Part shown: in pieces, positions 24,228 through 32,094 of the stretch
Numbering within the stretch: the first letter of the stretch is position 1
How the letters are laid out: each line of letters opens with the position of its first letter
Source: Candidatus Saccharimonadota bacterium
GTDB lineage: Bacteria > Patescibacteriota > Saccharimonadia > Saccharimonadales > UBA4665
Reading direction: 5' to 3'
DNA: 46,773 bases
Assembly (NCBI GenBank): GCA_027371845.1
Contig: DAHXLD010000013.1
Location: forward strand, 1-46,773
Program-made: the position numbers and the translations under genes
The notes under the pieces: model-generated
Database searches by the model: none
Told to the model about the DNA's origin: nothing
Seen by the model: the letters and a program-made list of their open reading frames with translations, nothing else

Positions 24228-25715
24228 ATGAGTAACCCTAAAGATAAAGTCATTAAAACCAAAAATCATCTAGATTATATTCCAACCATAGGAATTGAAT
24301 GTCATGTCCAGCTTAAGACTAGGACTAAACTATTTTCTGGGGCAGATAATGATGCTAAAGAAGCTCCCCCGAATACTTTAATTAATCATATCGACCTAGG
24401 TCTTCCGGGTGCTTTACCGGTCTTAAATAAAGAAGCAGTAGTACTGGCCATAAAAGCGGCCAAAGCATTAAATACTAGAGCCTCAAATTTTTCTAAATTT
24501 GATCGAAAACATTACTTTTATCCTGATTTACCGATGGGATATCAGATAAGCCAATTCGATGAACCAATCATATTAGGTGGTCATGTTAGGTTTTTTGATC
24601 CCACTTCCAAAGAATTTAAAATCATAAATATTACCCGAGCTCATTTGGAATCAGATGCTGGTAAAAACATTCATCCAGATAAAAAAAACTATTCTTTAGT
24701 TGATCTTAATAGGGCTGGAACTCCACTTTTAGAAATAGTTAGTGAACCTGAATTACATTCGGCCGCTGAAGCAAGACTTTACGCCGAAAAACTATACCTA
24801 TTAATGAGGTACGCTGAGGTGACTGAAGGAAATCTATATTATGGAAATATGAGATTTGACGTTAATGTTAGTATCTCTAAAGATAATACCTTAGGAACAA
24901 GAGCTGAGATTAAAAATCTAAATAGTTTTAGATCGATAGAAAGAGCTGTTAATTATGAGATAACCAGACAGACTAAATTATTGAACAGTAATCAGAAAAT
25001 TATCCAAGAAACTAGAGGGTTTAATGATCAACAAGGTACAACCTATAGTCTCCGCTCTAAAGAAAATGCCGACGATTATCGATATATGCCGGAACCAGAT
25101 GTTCCGCCAATAATACTAGAAAATGATTTTATTGATAAAGTTGAAAAAGAAATTCCTAAATTACCAGATTATTATACCGATCGTTTAAGAAAATTAGATA
25201 TTGACGAAGTCAGTTCGTATATATTACTAGACTATGAGCTGGAGGAAGGTAAAGGAGTTTTGGAATATGTCCTCGGGTTACCAGAAAGTGATGCTAAAGC
25301 AATAGTTAATTGGATTATAAATATAGAATCTCCTATAGTTTTAAATAACCCTAATATTAGTAGTGAGCTATTAAAAAAGATTCATAATATTTACTTAAGT
25401 TTACGAGCAATTACTAAAGAAGGTCTAATTAATTCAAATTCTATTAAAGAATTAATAAAAAAGTTATTTCAAGAAAAAAATATACCAGAAGATTTAAAAC
25501 AATACATATCTAAACTAGGACTTTTTCAAAATTCCGACAGCGATGAACTCGATCAATTAGTTAGTAAAGTTATTAAAGAAAATCAAAAAGCTTTTAATGA
25601 CTTAAAAAGTGGTCAACAGAAAGCGATTGGTTTTTTAATAGGTGAAGTAATGAAAGAATCTGGTGGCAATGCTAATCCTGGAATGGTAAAGACTTTAATC
25701 GAGAAGAAACTATAA
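24228..25715 (+). CDS. gatB: Asp/Glu-tRNA amidotransferase subunit B
   Basis: A 495-residue GatB with the family opening IGIECHVQLKTRTKLFSG, HKHYFYPDLP-type segment (RKHYFYPDLPMGYQISQ), LDLNRAGTPLLEIVSEPE-like stretch and MRFDVNVSIS. The kinase-like core activates the tRNA-bound Glu or Asp with ATP. The C-terminal YqeY-like domain (GQQKAIGFLIGEVMKESGGNANP) contacts tRNA. A non-gat membrane protein gene separates it from gatA, but only two bases lie before its ATG. Confidence 0.97.
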   Translation: MSNPKDKVIKTKNHLDYIPTIGIECHVQLKTRTKLFSGADNDAKEAPPNTLINHIDLGLPGALPVLNKEAVVLAIKAAKALNTRASNFSKFDRKHYFYPDLPMGYQISQFDEPIILGGHVRFFDPTSKEFKIINITRAHLESDAGKNIHPDKKNYSLVDLNRAGTPLLEIVSEPELHSAAEARLYAEKLYLLMRYAEVTEGNLYYGNMRFDVNVSISKDNTLGTRAEIKNLNSFRSIERAVNYEITRQTKLLNSNQKIIQETRGFNDQQGTTYSLRSKENADDYRYMPEPDVPPIILENDFIDKVEKEIPKLPDYYTDRLRKLDIDEVSSYILLDYELEEGKGVLEYVLGLPESDAKAIVNWIINIESPIVLNNPNISSELLKKIHNIYLSLRAITKEGLINSNSIKELIKKLFQEKNIPEDLKQYISKLGLFQNSDSDELDQLVSKVIKENQKAFNDLKSGQQKAIGFLIGEVMKESGGNANPGMVKTLIEKKL

Positions 25716-25727
25716 GGATTAATTATT

Positions 25728-26636
25728 ATGAAACAAAATAAAGTAATTACTAAAGCCGTAATCGCAGCTGCTGGGTTTGGAACAAGGTTTCTGCCTCAAA
25801 CAAAGGCAATGCCTAAAGAAATGCTTCCATTAATAGATAAACCCGTTATTCAATACGTGGTTGAAGAGTTAGTGTCGGTGGGTGTTAAAGATATCATAAT
25901 TGTTACAGGTTATTCTAAAAGAGCTATCGAAGATCATTTTGACAAACCTAATGAGGATCTAAGAGGCAATCTTTTAATGGGTGGGTCTAAAAAAGCTCAT
26001 TATATTAAAATGATTGACCAAATCTCAGAAATGGCAAACTTTATTTATGTTAGGCAAAAAGGACCTTACGGTTCAGCAACCCCGCTTTTAAACACCGAAC
26101 ATTTGCTAGGGAATGAACCCTTTTATTACACCTGGAGCGATGATTTTATTGTTTCAAGTCCCCTACGATTTAAACAAATGCTTGATAGTTATAATAAATA
26201 TCAGGCTCCTATTTTAAGTTGCATTGAAGTATCTAAAGAGCAAGAATACGATCGTTATGGAATATGTGGTGGTCAGAAAATTGATCCGAGTACGATTAGA
26301 ATCGATCAGATTATAGAAAAACCCGGGATTAAAAAAGCTCCCTCTAATTTGGCAACTGTTAGTGGATACGTTTTAACTAAAGATGTCTTTAAGTACTGTC
26401 GAACAGTTTTAAAAAACTTAAAAAACGATCAGGAATTTTACGCTGTCGACGCCTTAAATTTGATGGCAAAAAGTAACAATAAAGTTATAGGAAACATTAT
26501 TCAAAACGCTAAGTATTATGATTTAGGTAATATTATGGATTACCATAAAACTGTTATAGACTTTGCTCTTCAAAATAAAGAGCTAGGCCCCGAACTAAAA
26601 GATTATATAAGAAAACAAATAAAGACACTCGAATAG
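25728..26636 (+). CDS. galU: UTP-glucose-1-phosphate uridylyltransferase
   Basis: A 302-residue nucleotidyltransferase with the GalU opening AAGFGTRFLPQTKAMPKEM (nucleotide and Mg binding), PLIDKPVIQYVVEE, and IIVTGYSKRAIEDHFD. RQKGPYGSATPLL and DDFIV are the sugar-nucleotide site strands. It makes UDP-glucose for glycosylation and cell-surface polymers. It begins 12 bases after gatB, with an AAGGA site nearby, so it may be read from the gat operon. Confidence 0.95.
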   Translation: MKQNKVITKAVIAAAGFGTRFLPQTKAMPKEMLPLIDKPVIQYVVEELVSVGVKDIIIVTGYSKRAIEDHFDKPNEDLRGNLLMGGSKKAHYIKMIDQISEMANFIYVRQKGPYGSATPLLNTEHLLGNEPFYYTWSDDFIVSSPLRFKQMLDSYNKYQAPILSCIEVSKEQEYDRYGICGGQKIDPSTIRIDQIIEKPGIKKAPSNLATVSGYVLTKDVFKYCRTVLKNLKNDQEFYAVDALNLMAKSNNKVIGNIIQNAKYYDLGNIMDYHKTVIDFALQNKELGPELKDYIRKQIKTLE

Positions 26637-26778
26637 TTTTTAGATAATTCCAATGTCAAAAAAATGACGGCTATATAAGAACTTATAAGATATAAATTAC
26701 TTAATTATTTTTATACATAATTAAAAGCTAAAAATGTGGCCAGTAACAATAAATCGTCTTAAACAAATGTCTAAGATG

Positions 26779-26784
26779 TATAAT
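26779..26784 (+). promoter_or_regulatory. -10 box that sets a leaderless start
   Basis: TATAAT directly abutting a first in-frame ATG at 26786 and seven bases before a second at 26792. Transcription starting about 8 bases after the hexamer would begin at the second ATG. Confidence 0.5.
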
Positions 26785-26791
26785 TATGTTT

Positions 26792-27028
26792 ATGACACCT
26801 AAAAAAGGCCCTGAAACAGGGAACGAAGACGAACCAGTTGTTAATGAATCTGAACTTCTTGAGCGTAGAATAAATAGATTACGGGCCACAATTACTTATT
26901 ATCTTGACAATGTAGCTCCCCTAGAAGATAACGGAGGTTTATTACCCAGTGAAAAAGTCGATGTTTATCGGGGTATATTAGCCGAAATGCTAGCTAAAAG
27001 AGCTCAATTAAATAGACCAAATGAATAA
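26792..27028 (+). CDS. Small acidic helical protein, unknown function
   Basis: A 78-residue protein when started at the second in-frame ATG; the first ATG (26786) is too close to the -10 box to be on the message. The N-terminal 20 residues are Pro/Glu/Asn-rich and probably disordered. The rest forms two likely helices (ESELLERRINRLRATITYYL and KVDVYRGILAEMLAKRAQL) joined by a PLEDNGGLLPSE turn, a helical-hairpin layout. No family recognised. It stands alone between galU and dnaE, and a terminator-like hairpin follows it. Confidence 0.6.
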   Translation: MTPKKGPETGNEDEPVVNESELLERRINRLRATITYYLDNVAPLEDNGGLLPSEKVDVYRGILAEMLAKRAQLNRPNE

Positions 27029-27045
27029 TTCGTGTTGTAAATGTC

Positions 27046-27070
27046 GCTTTTTACCAAAAAGCCTTTTTTT
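27046..27070 (+). terminator. Intrinsic terminator-like hairpin before dnaE
   Basis: GCTTTTT (27046-27052), loop ACC, AAAAAGC (27056-27062), then C and seven Ts. It would end the small gene's transcript; it also covers the -35 and spacer of the dnaE promoter. The stem is mostly A-T. Confidence 0.5.
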
Positions 27071-27078
27071 AGTATAAT
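27050..27078 (+). promoter_or_regulatory. dnaE promoter
   Basis: TTTACC (27050-27055), a 17-bp spacer and TATAAT (27073-27078). The predicted start near 27085 leaves a leader of about 23 bases with a GGAGG site. Confidence 0.5.
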
Positions 27079-27107
27079 CAAAGTATCAAGTACAAGTGGA
27101 GGATAGC

Positions 27108-30100
27108 TTGGTAACACAAACACTAAAACTGAAGTCTTCTGATTATGTTCATTTGCATAATCATACTCAATATAGTCTCTTAGACGGATTAACAAAAATC
27201 TCTGATCTCATTCCATATGTTAAAAAACAAGGCATGGAAGCTATTGCCATAACAGATCATGGGACTTTGTCTGGATTAATAGAATTCTATAAAGAAGCTC
27301 GAAATCAAGGGGTTAAGCCCATCCTTGGTATCGAGACCTATGTTGCTAGTCGAAATTTAGAAAACAAAGAAGTCGGACTAGACAAGAGTAATTATCATTT
27401 AATTCTCTTAGCTAAAAACAATCAAGGGTATCAGAATTTAATGAAGTTATCGACCATAGCTAATCTAGAAGGATTTTATTATAAACCAAGAATAGATAAA
27501 AAAACTCTTAAAAAATATAGTCAAGGATTAATTTGTTTAAGCGCTTGCATGGGAAGTGAACTGGGCCAAGCCTTATTAGATGACGATTTAAAAAAGGCCC
27601 TTTCAATTGCTCAATGGTATCAAAAAGTTTTTAAAGATGATTACTATTTAGAGCTTCAAGATCATGGACATCCCGATCATCCAACTTTTAATATCGAACA
27701 ACAAAAGGTAAATAATTCTTTATTAAAAATAGCTAAGAAACTAAATATAAAGACGGTTGTGACATGCGATGCGCATTATTTAAGACACCAAGATCAAAAT
27801 GCTCACGAAGCTTTGTTATGTATACAGACGAACTCATTTTTAAAAGATACCAATCGATTTAGTTTAAAAGAATTTGAATTGCATGTGACCGATCCCATGG
27901 AAATAATAAAACGCTGGGGATTAACCAATCCAGAGGTCATTACTAACACTAAAGAGATAGCTGATAAATGTCAGGTTGAAATTAAATTAGGTGAAACCTT
28001 AATACCTAAATTTGAGGTACCGGATAACTTTAAGGATGAAACTAGCTACTTAAAAGAACTAGTCTTTAAAGGTTTAAATATTAGATATTTGCCTAAAAAT
28101 AATCTTAAAACAATTGAAGACATCAAGAAAGCATTACCTAAAAATATTATGGAAAGAGCTAACTATGAGTTAAGTGTTATTCAATCCATGCACTTTAGTG
28201 GCTATTTTTTAATTGTCCAAGAATTTATAAATTGGGGTAAAAATCAAGGCATAGTCTTTGGTCCAGGAAGAGGATCGGCTGCTGGGTCAATAATCGCTTA
28301 TGCTCTAAGAATAACCGAAATTGATCCTCTTAAGTATAATTTAATGTTTGAAAGGTTCCTAAATCCTAATCGTATATCGATGCCCGATATAGATATCGAC
28401 ATTCAAGATAGTCGTCGGGATGAAGTTATTGAATATTGTGTTTCAAAATATGGATCAAATCGAGTCGCTAACATTGTAACTTTTGGTAAAATGGCGGCTC
28501 GCAATGCAGTTCGAGACGTGGCTAGAATCTTAGAGGTTCCCTACCAAGAAGCCGATAGATTAGCCAAAATGTTACCAATGCCCCTTCAAGGTAGACATAT
28601 TCCCCTTAAAATAAGCTTAAAAGAAGACCCCCGGCTTAAAAGTGAATATCAAAATAATGAAACAGCCCGCTCTATCTTTGATCTCGCTGTCCAGCTAGAA
28701 GGCACTATTAGAAGCCATGGCGTCCACGCCGCAGGAGTAGTCATCGCACCAAGCGATATTTCAGAGCACGTACCATTAGAATTAGCTCAAAAAGGGGTTA
28801 TTGCAACCCAGTATAATATGGGTCCAATAGATGAACTTGGGTTATTGAAAATTGACTTCTTAGGATTGTCGAATTTAACAACCATTAATAACACTATTCG
28901 TATTGTTAAAAAAGTTTATAAAAAAGATATTAAGATTTTTGAGATACCTAACGACGATCTTAAGACTTTTAAACTTCTTCAAAAAGCCGATACGACTGGT
29001 ATATTTCAGCTTGAATCTTCTGGAATGAAAAGATACCTTAAAGAACTTAAGCCGACTTTATTCGAAGATATTGTAGCTATGGGCGCTTTATATAGACCAG
29101 GTCCAATGTCGGAAATACCTAACTTTATTAAGGGTAAAAATAACCCTGATAGCATAACTTATCTACATGAGTCCTTAAAACCAATTCTTGAAGAAACTTA
29201 TGGAGTTATAGTTTATCAAGAGCAAATAATAAAATTACTCCAATTAGTTGCTGGGTATACTGCCGGGGAAGCTGATTTAGTTCGAAAAGCTATTGGTAAA
29301 AAAAACCGAACTATTATGGCCGCCGAAGAACCTAAATTTATTAAAGGCTGCCTTGATCAGGGGCTTTCAAAAAAGTCGGCTCAAAAACTTTGGGAATTAA
29401 TTCAACCCTTTGCTGATTATTCTTTTAATAAAGCCCACGCTACCTGTTATGGACAAATATCTTATTGGACTGCTTATTTAAAAGCTCATTACCCAAGCGC
29501 TTATATGGCTGCTCTTATGACCACCGATTACGACAATAGCGATAAACTGGCGGTTGAAATAAATGAATGTCAAAGAATGGGCATTAAAGTATTACCTCCC
29601 AGTATTAATAAATCCTTTGTTGAATTCGGTATTGATTCAAGCACTAACGAGATCCGTTATGGATTAAAAGCTATAAAGAATGTTGGTGAAGGAGCGGCCG
29701 AAGAAATAGTTGAAACTCGAAAAGATAAACCTTATAAATCAATTGAAGATTATTTAAACAGAGTTAATCTTAAGGTATCAAATAAAAAAGTTTTAGAAAG
29801 TCTTATTAAGGTTGGAGCTTTTGATGAATTTGAAGACAGACAATTACTTTTAGATAACATTGAAGTTTTAAGTGAATATGCTACAAAAAAACGGCAAACA
29901 AATAATAGTAATCAGGTGAATATTTTTGCCAGTTTAGGCGATCATGAGTCAAAACACTTGGATTCTCATATTAAATTAATAAAGAAGGGCAATAAAACCG
30001 ATCAACGTCAATATATAACATGGGAAAGAGAATTGCTTGGTCTCTATATTAGCCAGCATCCTCTAGCCGAATTTGCCGATTATATTGCCAAAAACTCTGA

Positions 30101-30677
30101 CAATAACAAGGATTTTAAAAACCTAAAAGAAAACGAGCTAATTAATGTTATAGGAATTATTTCAAAAATTCATAACATAATGACAAAATCTAACCAAAAA
30201 ATGGCTTTTGTGCGAGTTGAAACTTTAGATAAAGAGTTTGAAATTGTAGTTTTCCCTAAGTTGTATGAACAAATGATACCTTCACTAGATAAAGATAAGA
30301 TTTATATATTTAAACTTAAAATGTCTGCTAAAAATAATAATAATAATCCTTTTAGCATGATCGCTGAATCATTCGAGGAAATAGATGCTAATAGTGTAAC
30401 TAAATCTACTTATAACGGTCCGGGAGCCAAAGATAGGGATCAAAAATTTAACGAAAAAGTTTATATCAAACTAAAAGATTTATCAGATACCAAGACATTA
30501 AGTAAAATTAAGACTAAAATTGATCAAAATTCTGGTCTATATCCAGTTATTATCATAACCGGCGAAAACACTAAACTTCAGGCTATTAAATTGCCTGGCG
30601 GGATAAACATAGAAAATACTAGCTTTATGGAGGACTTAACTGATCTAGTTGGTCAGGATAACCTTAAAATAAGTTAA
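27108..30677 (+). CDS. dnaE: DNA polymerase III alpha subunit
   Basis: A C-family replicative polymerase of 1189 residues from the TTG at 27108. GGAGG at 27098-27102 lies five bases before that TTG; a GTG at 27096 would start inside the ribosome site. The N-terminal PHP domain opens DYVHLHNHTQYSLLDG and keeps all nine expected metal ligands (HxH, D, DHG, GIE, YHL, SAC, CDAH). The palm has PDIDIDIQDSRR with the catalytic aspartates near residue 428. FGPGRGSAAGS is the preceding glycine-rich motif. A tandem helix-hairpin region and an OB domain follow. The stop shares TTAA with the convergent gene. Confidence 0.96.
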   Translation: MVTQTLKLKSSDYVHLHNHTQYSLLDGLTKISDLIPYVKKQGMEAIAITDHGTLSGLIEFYKEARNQGVKPILGIETYVASRNLENKEVGLDKSNYHLILLAKNNQGYQNLMKLSTIANLEGFYYKPRIDKKTLKKYSQGLICLSACMGSELGQALLDDDLKKALSIAQWYQKVFKDDYYLELQDHGHPDHPTFNIEQQKVNNSLLKIAKKLNIKTVVTCDAHYLRHQDQNAHEALLCIQTNSFLKDTNRFSLKEFELHVTDPMEIIKRWGLTNPEVITNTKEIADKCQVEIKLGETLIPKFEVPDNFKDETSYLKELVFKGLNIRYLPKNNLKTIEDIKKALPKNIMERANYELSVIQSMHFSGYFLIVQEFINWGKNQGIVFGPGRGSAAGSIIAYALRITEIDPLKYNLMFERFLNPNRISMPDIDIDIQDSRRDEVIEYCVSKYGSNRVANIVTFGKMAARNAVRDVARILEVPYQEADRLAKMLPMPLQGRHIPLKISLKEDPRLKSEYQNNETARSIFDLAVQLEGTIRSHGVHAAGVVIAPSDISEHVPLELAQKGVIATQYNMGPIDELGLLKIDFLGLSNLTTINNTIRIVKKVYKKDIKIFEIPNDDLKTFKLLQKADTTGIFQLESSGMKRYLKELKPTLFEDIVAMGALYRPGPMSEIPNFIKGKNNPDSITYLHESLKPILEETYGVIVYQEQIIKLLQLVAGYTAGEADLVRKAIGKKNRTIMAAEEPKFIKGCLDQGLSKKSAQKLWELIQPFADYSFNKAHATCYGQISYWTAYLKAHYPSAYMAALMTTDYDNSDKLAVEINECQRMGIKVLPPSINKSFVEFGIDSSTNEIRYGLKAIKNVGEGAAEEIVETRKDKPYKSIEDYLNRVNLKVSNKKVLESLIKVGAFDEFEDRQLLLDNIEVLSEYATKKRQTNNSNQVNIFASLGDHESKHLDSHIKLIKKGNKTDQRQYITWERELLGLYISQHPLAEFADYIAKNSDNNKDFKNLKENELINVIGIISKIHNIMTKSNQKMAFVRVETLDKEFEIVVFPKLYEQMIPSLDKDKIYIFKLKMSAKNNNNNPFSMIAESFEEIDANSVTKSTYNGPGAKDRDQKFNEKVYIKLKDLSDTKTLSKIKTKIDQNSGLYPVIIITGENTKLQAIKLPGGINIENTSFMEDLTDLVGQDNLKIS

Positions 30678-31519
30678 ACTACCTTTCCGACCGTTAGTAA
30701 CACCATACTTAAAAATATAATAATTAATATTAAAACTATATCAATTAGATAGTGCTTTAATAAATATTTTTCGCTATTTTTAAAGTATTTAATTATTTTT
30801 TTAAAATTTCTAACAACTAGAATAATTATTAATATAAAGATTATAAAAGAAGTTAAAAACAGATATGTTTTAGAATTGGTTATTCCTAAGGCTTCGGCAG
30901 AGCTTAAATCAAGAGAACTTGAGCCGTAACTAACAAAAGGTGTGAGAATAATATTATGAGCTTGTTTTGGGGCAAAAATAGCGATTATAACTTTTTGGTA
31001 CTTATGATTAAAATTAATAGTCTTAGAAGCTATGCCAATTTGACTATAGTCAGGATTTAAAATATTTTGTTTATCGGAAGAGTTAATTAACCACCCATTG
31101 ATAATATAATTGTTATTTCTAAAGCCATAAGCTAGATTTAAGCCATATTCAGCATAAGAAGCTTGAGTACTTTTTAAGTTAGCGGCTACTTGCTTAAGAG
31201 CCTTACTAGATGAAGTATTATTTAATTGATTTAGCTCAACTTCAGCTAAACTACTTAAATTTGAATCAAGGTTTATTGATTTATATCGATGATTACTTCG
31301 GACGTTATTAATGGCTGTAATTAAATTATTGTTACTAAGATTAGAATGATTAATTACCATTAACTTAACCCCACTAATAACTAGTAGACCAGCAATAATT
31401 AAGAGAGGTAAAAATGGCCAATAAATCTTTTGGTAGTTTTTACCCTTCTTATGATGTTCTCCAAAACGTCTTTTTGTTTGCAAAGTTTGCTTTGGGTCTC
31501 TTTTTTTAACCAAAGTCAT
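30674..31519 (-). CDS. CAP/SCP-domain membrane protein
   Basis: A 281-residue protein. A basic tail is followed by a membrane helix at about 33-54, an extracellular domain of about 65-205, and two more helices at about 227-247 and 258-279. The domain follows the bacterial YkwD-like CAP pattern: LITAINNVRSNHRYKSINLD, then LSSLAEVELNQL, and NGWLINSSDKQNILNPDYSQIGIAS, matching WxxSxxHxxNILNPxFxxIG. The histidine of the usual SPGHR position is Lys here and no other CAP-site His is obvious, so it may bind rather than cleave. It overlaps dnaE tail-to-tail by four bases and lies 43 bases after the TrmH gene. Confidence 0.75.
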   Translation of the reverse strand: MTLVKKRDPKQTLQTKRRFGEHHKKGKNYQKIYWPFLPLLIIAGLLVISGVKLMVINHSNLSNNNLITAINNVRSNHRYKSINLDSNLSSLAEVELNQLNNTSSSKALKQVAANLKSTQASYAEYGLNLAYGFRNNNYIINGWLINSSDKQNILNPDYSQIGIASKTINFNHKYQKVIIAIFAPKQAHNIILTPFVSYGSSSLDLSSAEALGITNSKTYLFLTSFIIFILIIILVVRNFKKIIKYFKNSEKYLLKHYLIDIVLILIIIFLSMVLLTVGKVV

Positions 31520-31562
31520 TTTTTATAAGTCTTAACAATTATCATTTTAAAGCATAAAGCTT

Positions 31563-32072
31563 TTAAAATAAAGTAAAATAAAATAATGCCATGGCAGCTG
31601 CTTGAACGACATTAAAAGATTCTTTTTTGCCGAACATTTTAATTTCAATAATATGATGGCAGGAGTTAAGCACTTTTTGTTCGACTCCATTTATTTCGTT
31701 GCCCACTATAAGAGCAATCTTAGAAGAAGATGTCTTAATTTGATCTAAAAATATAGAATCCTTAGCTTGCTCAAGAGCTAGTATTAAGTAATTATCTTTT
31801 TTTAGCTCGTTTACTAGTTTTAATGCCTCTTTATAATAATCATAAGATATTAAATCCACGCTTCCCAAGGCTGTTTTATCTATTTGTTTAGTAGCTTTTA
31901 AGATTTGATGAGGTAATCTAGAATCGTTTAAAACCTTGGGGTATGGAGTAATGCCACACAAGTAAATTTTTCTTAGACCAAGCCCCTCAGCGGTTCTAAA
32001 TAATGACCCAACATTATGGGCACTTCTAATATTATCTAAAATAAGTACTATATTTCTATTATTTTTAACCAT
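31563..32072 (-). CDS. TrmH/SpoU family RNA 2'-O-methyltransferase
   Basis: A 169-residue single-domain SPOUT methyltransferase. Motif 1 is LDNIRSAHNVGSLFRTAEG (the N and R that bind and act on RNA), motif 2 is ALIVGNEINGV, and motif 3 is IKMFGKKESFNVVQAAAMAL. The trefoil knot binds SAM and methylates a ribose 2'-OH in tRNA or rRNA. The target is not clear: the protein lacks an extra RNA-binding domain. It diverges from pilB with only 22 bases between the two start codons. Confidence 0.92.
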   Translation of the reverse strand: MVKNNRNIVLILDNIRSAHNVGSLFRTAEGLGLRKIYLCGITPYPKVLNDSRLPHQILKATKQIDKTALGSVDLISYDYYKEALKLVNELKKDNYLILALEQAKDSIFLDQIKTSSSKIALIVGNEINGVEQKVLNSCHHIIEIKMFGKKESFNVVQAAAMALFYFTLF

Positions 32073-32079
32073 AAGCCTT

Positions 32080-32086
32080 TATAATA
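32080..32086. promoter_or_regulatory. Overlapping divergent leaderless -10 boxes, pilB and trmH
   Basis: The 22-base gap contains TATAATA: TATAAT on the plus strand (32080-32085, nine bases before the pilB ATG) and TATTAT on the minus strand (32086-32081, eight bases before the trmH ATG). Confidence 0.55.
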
Positions 32087-32094
32087 TCTTAAAT

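Noticed and set aside
26637-26778. Intergenic stretch after galU, examined for a tRNA or small RNA
   Set aside because: It is AT-rich with only a four-pair GTCA/TGAC hairpin; no cloverleaf, tRNA motifs or strong terminator seen.
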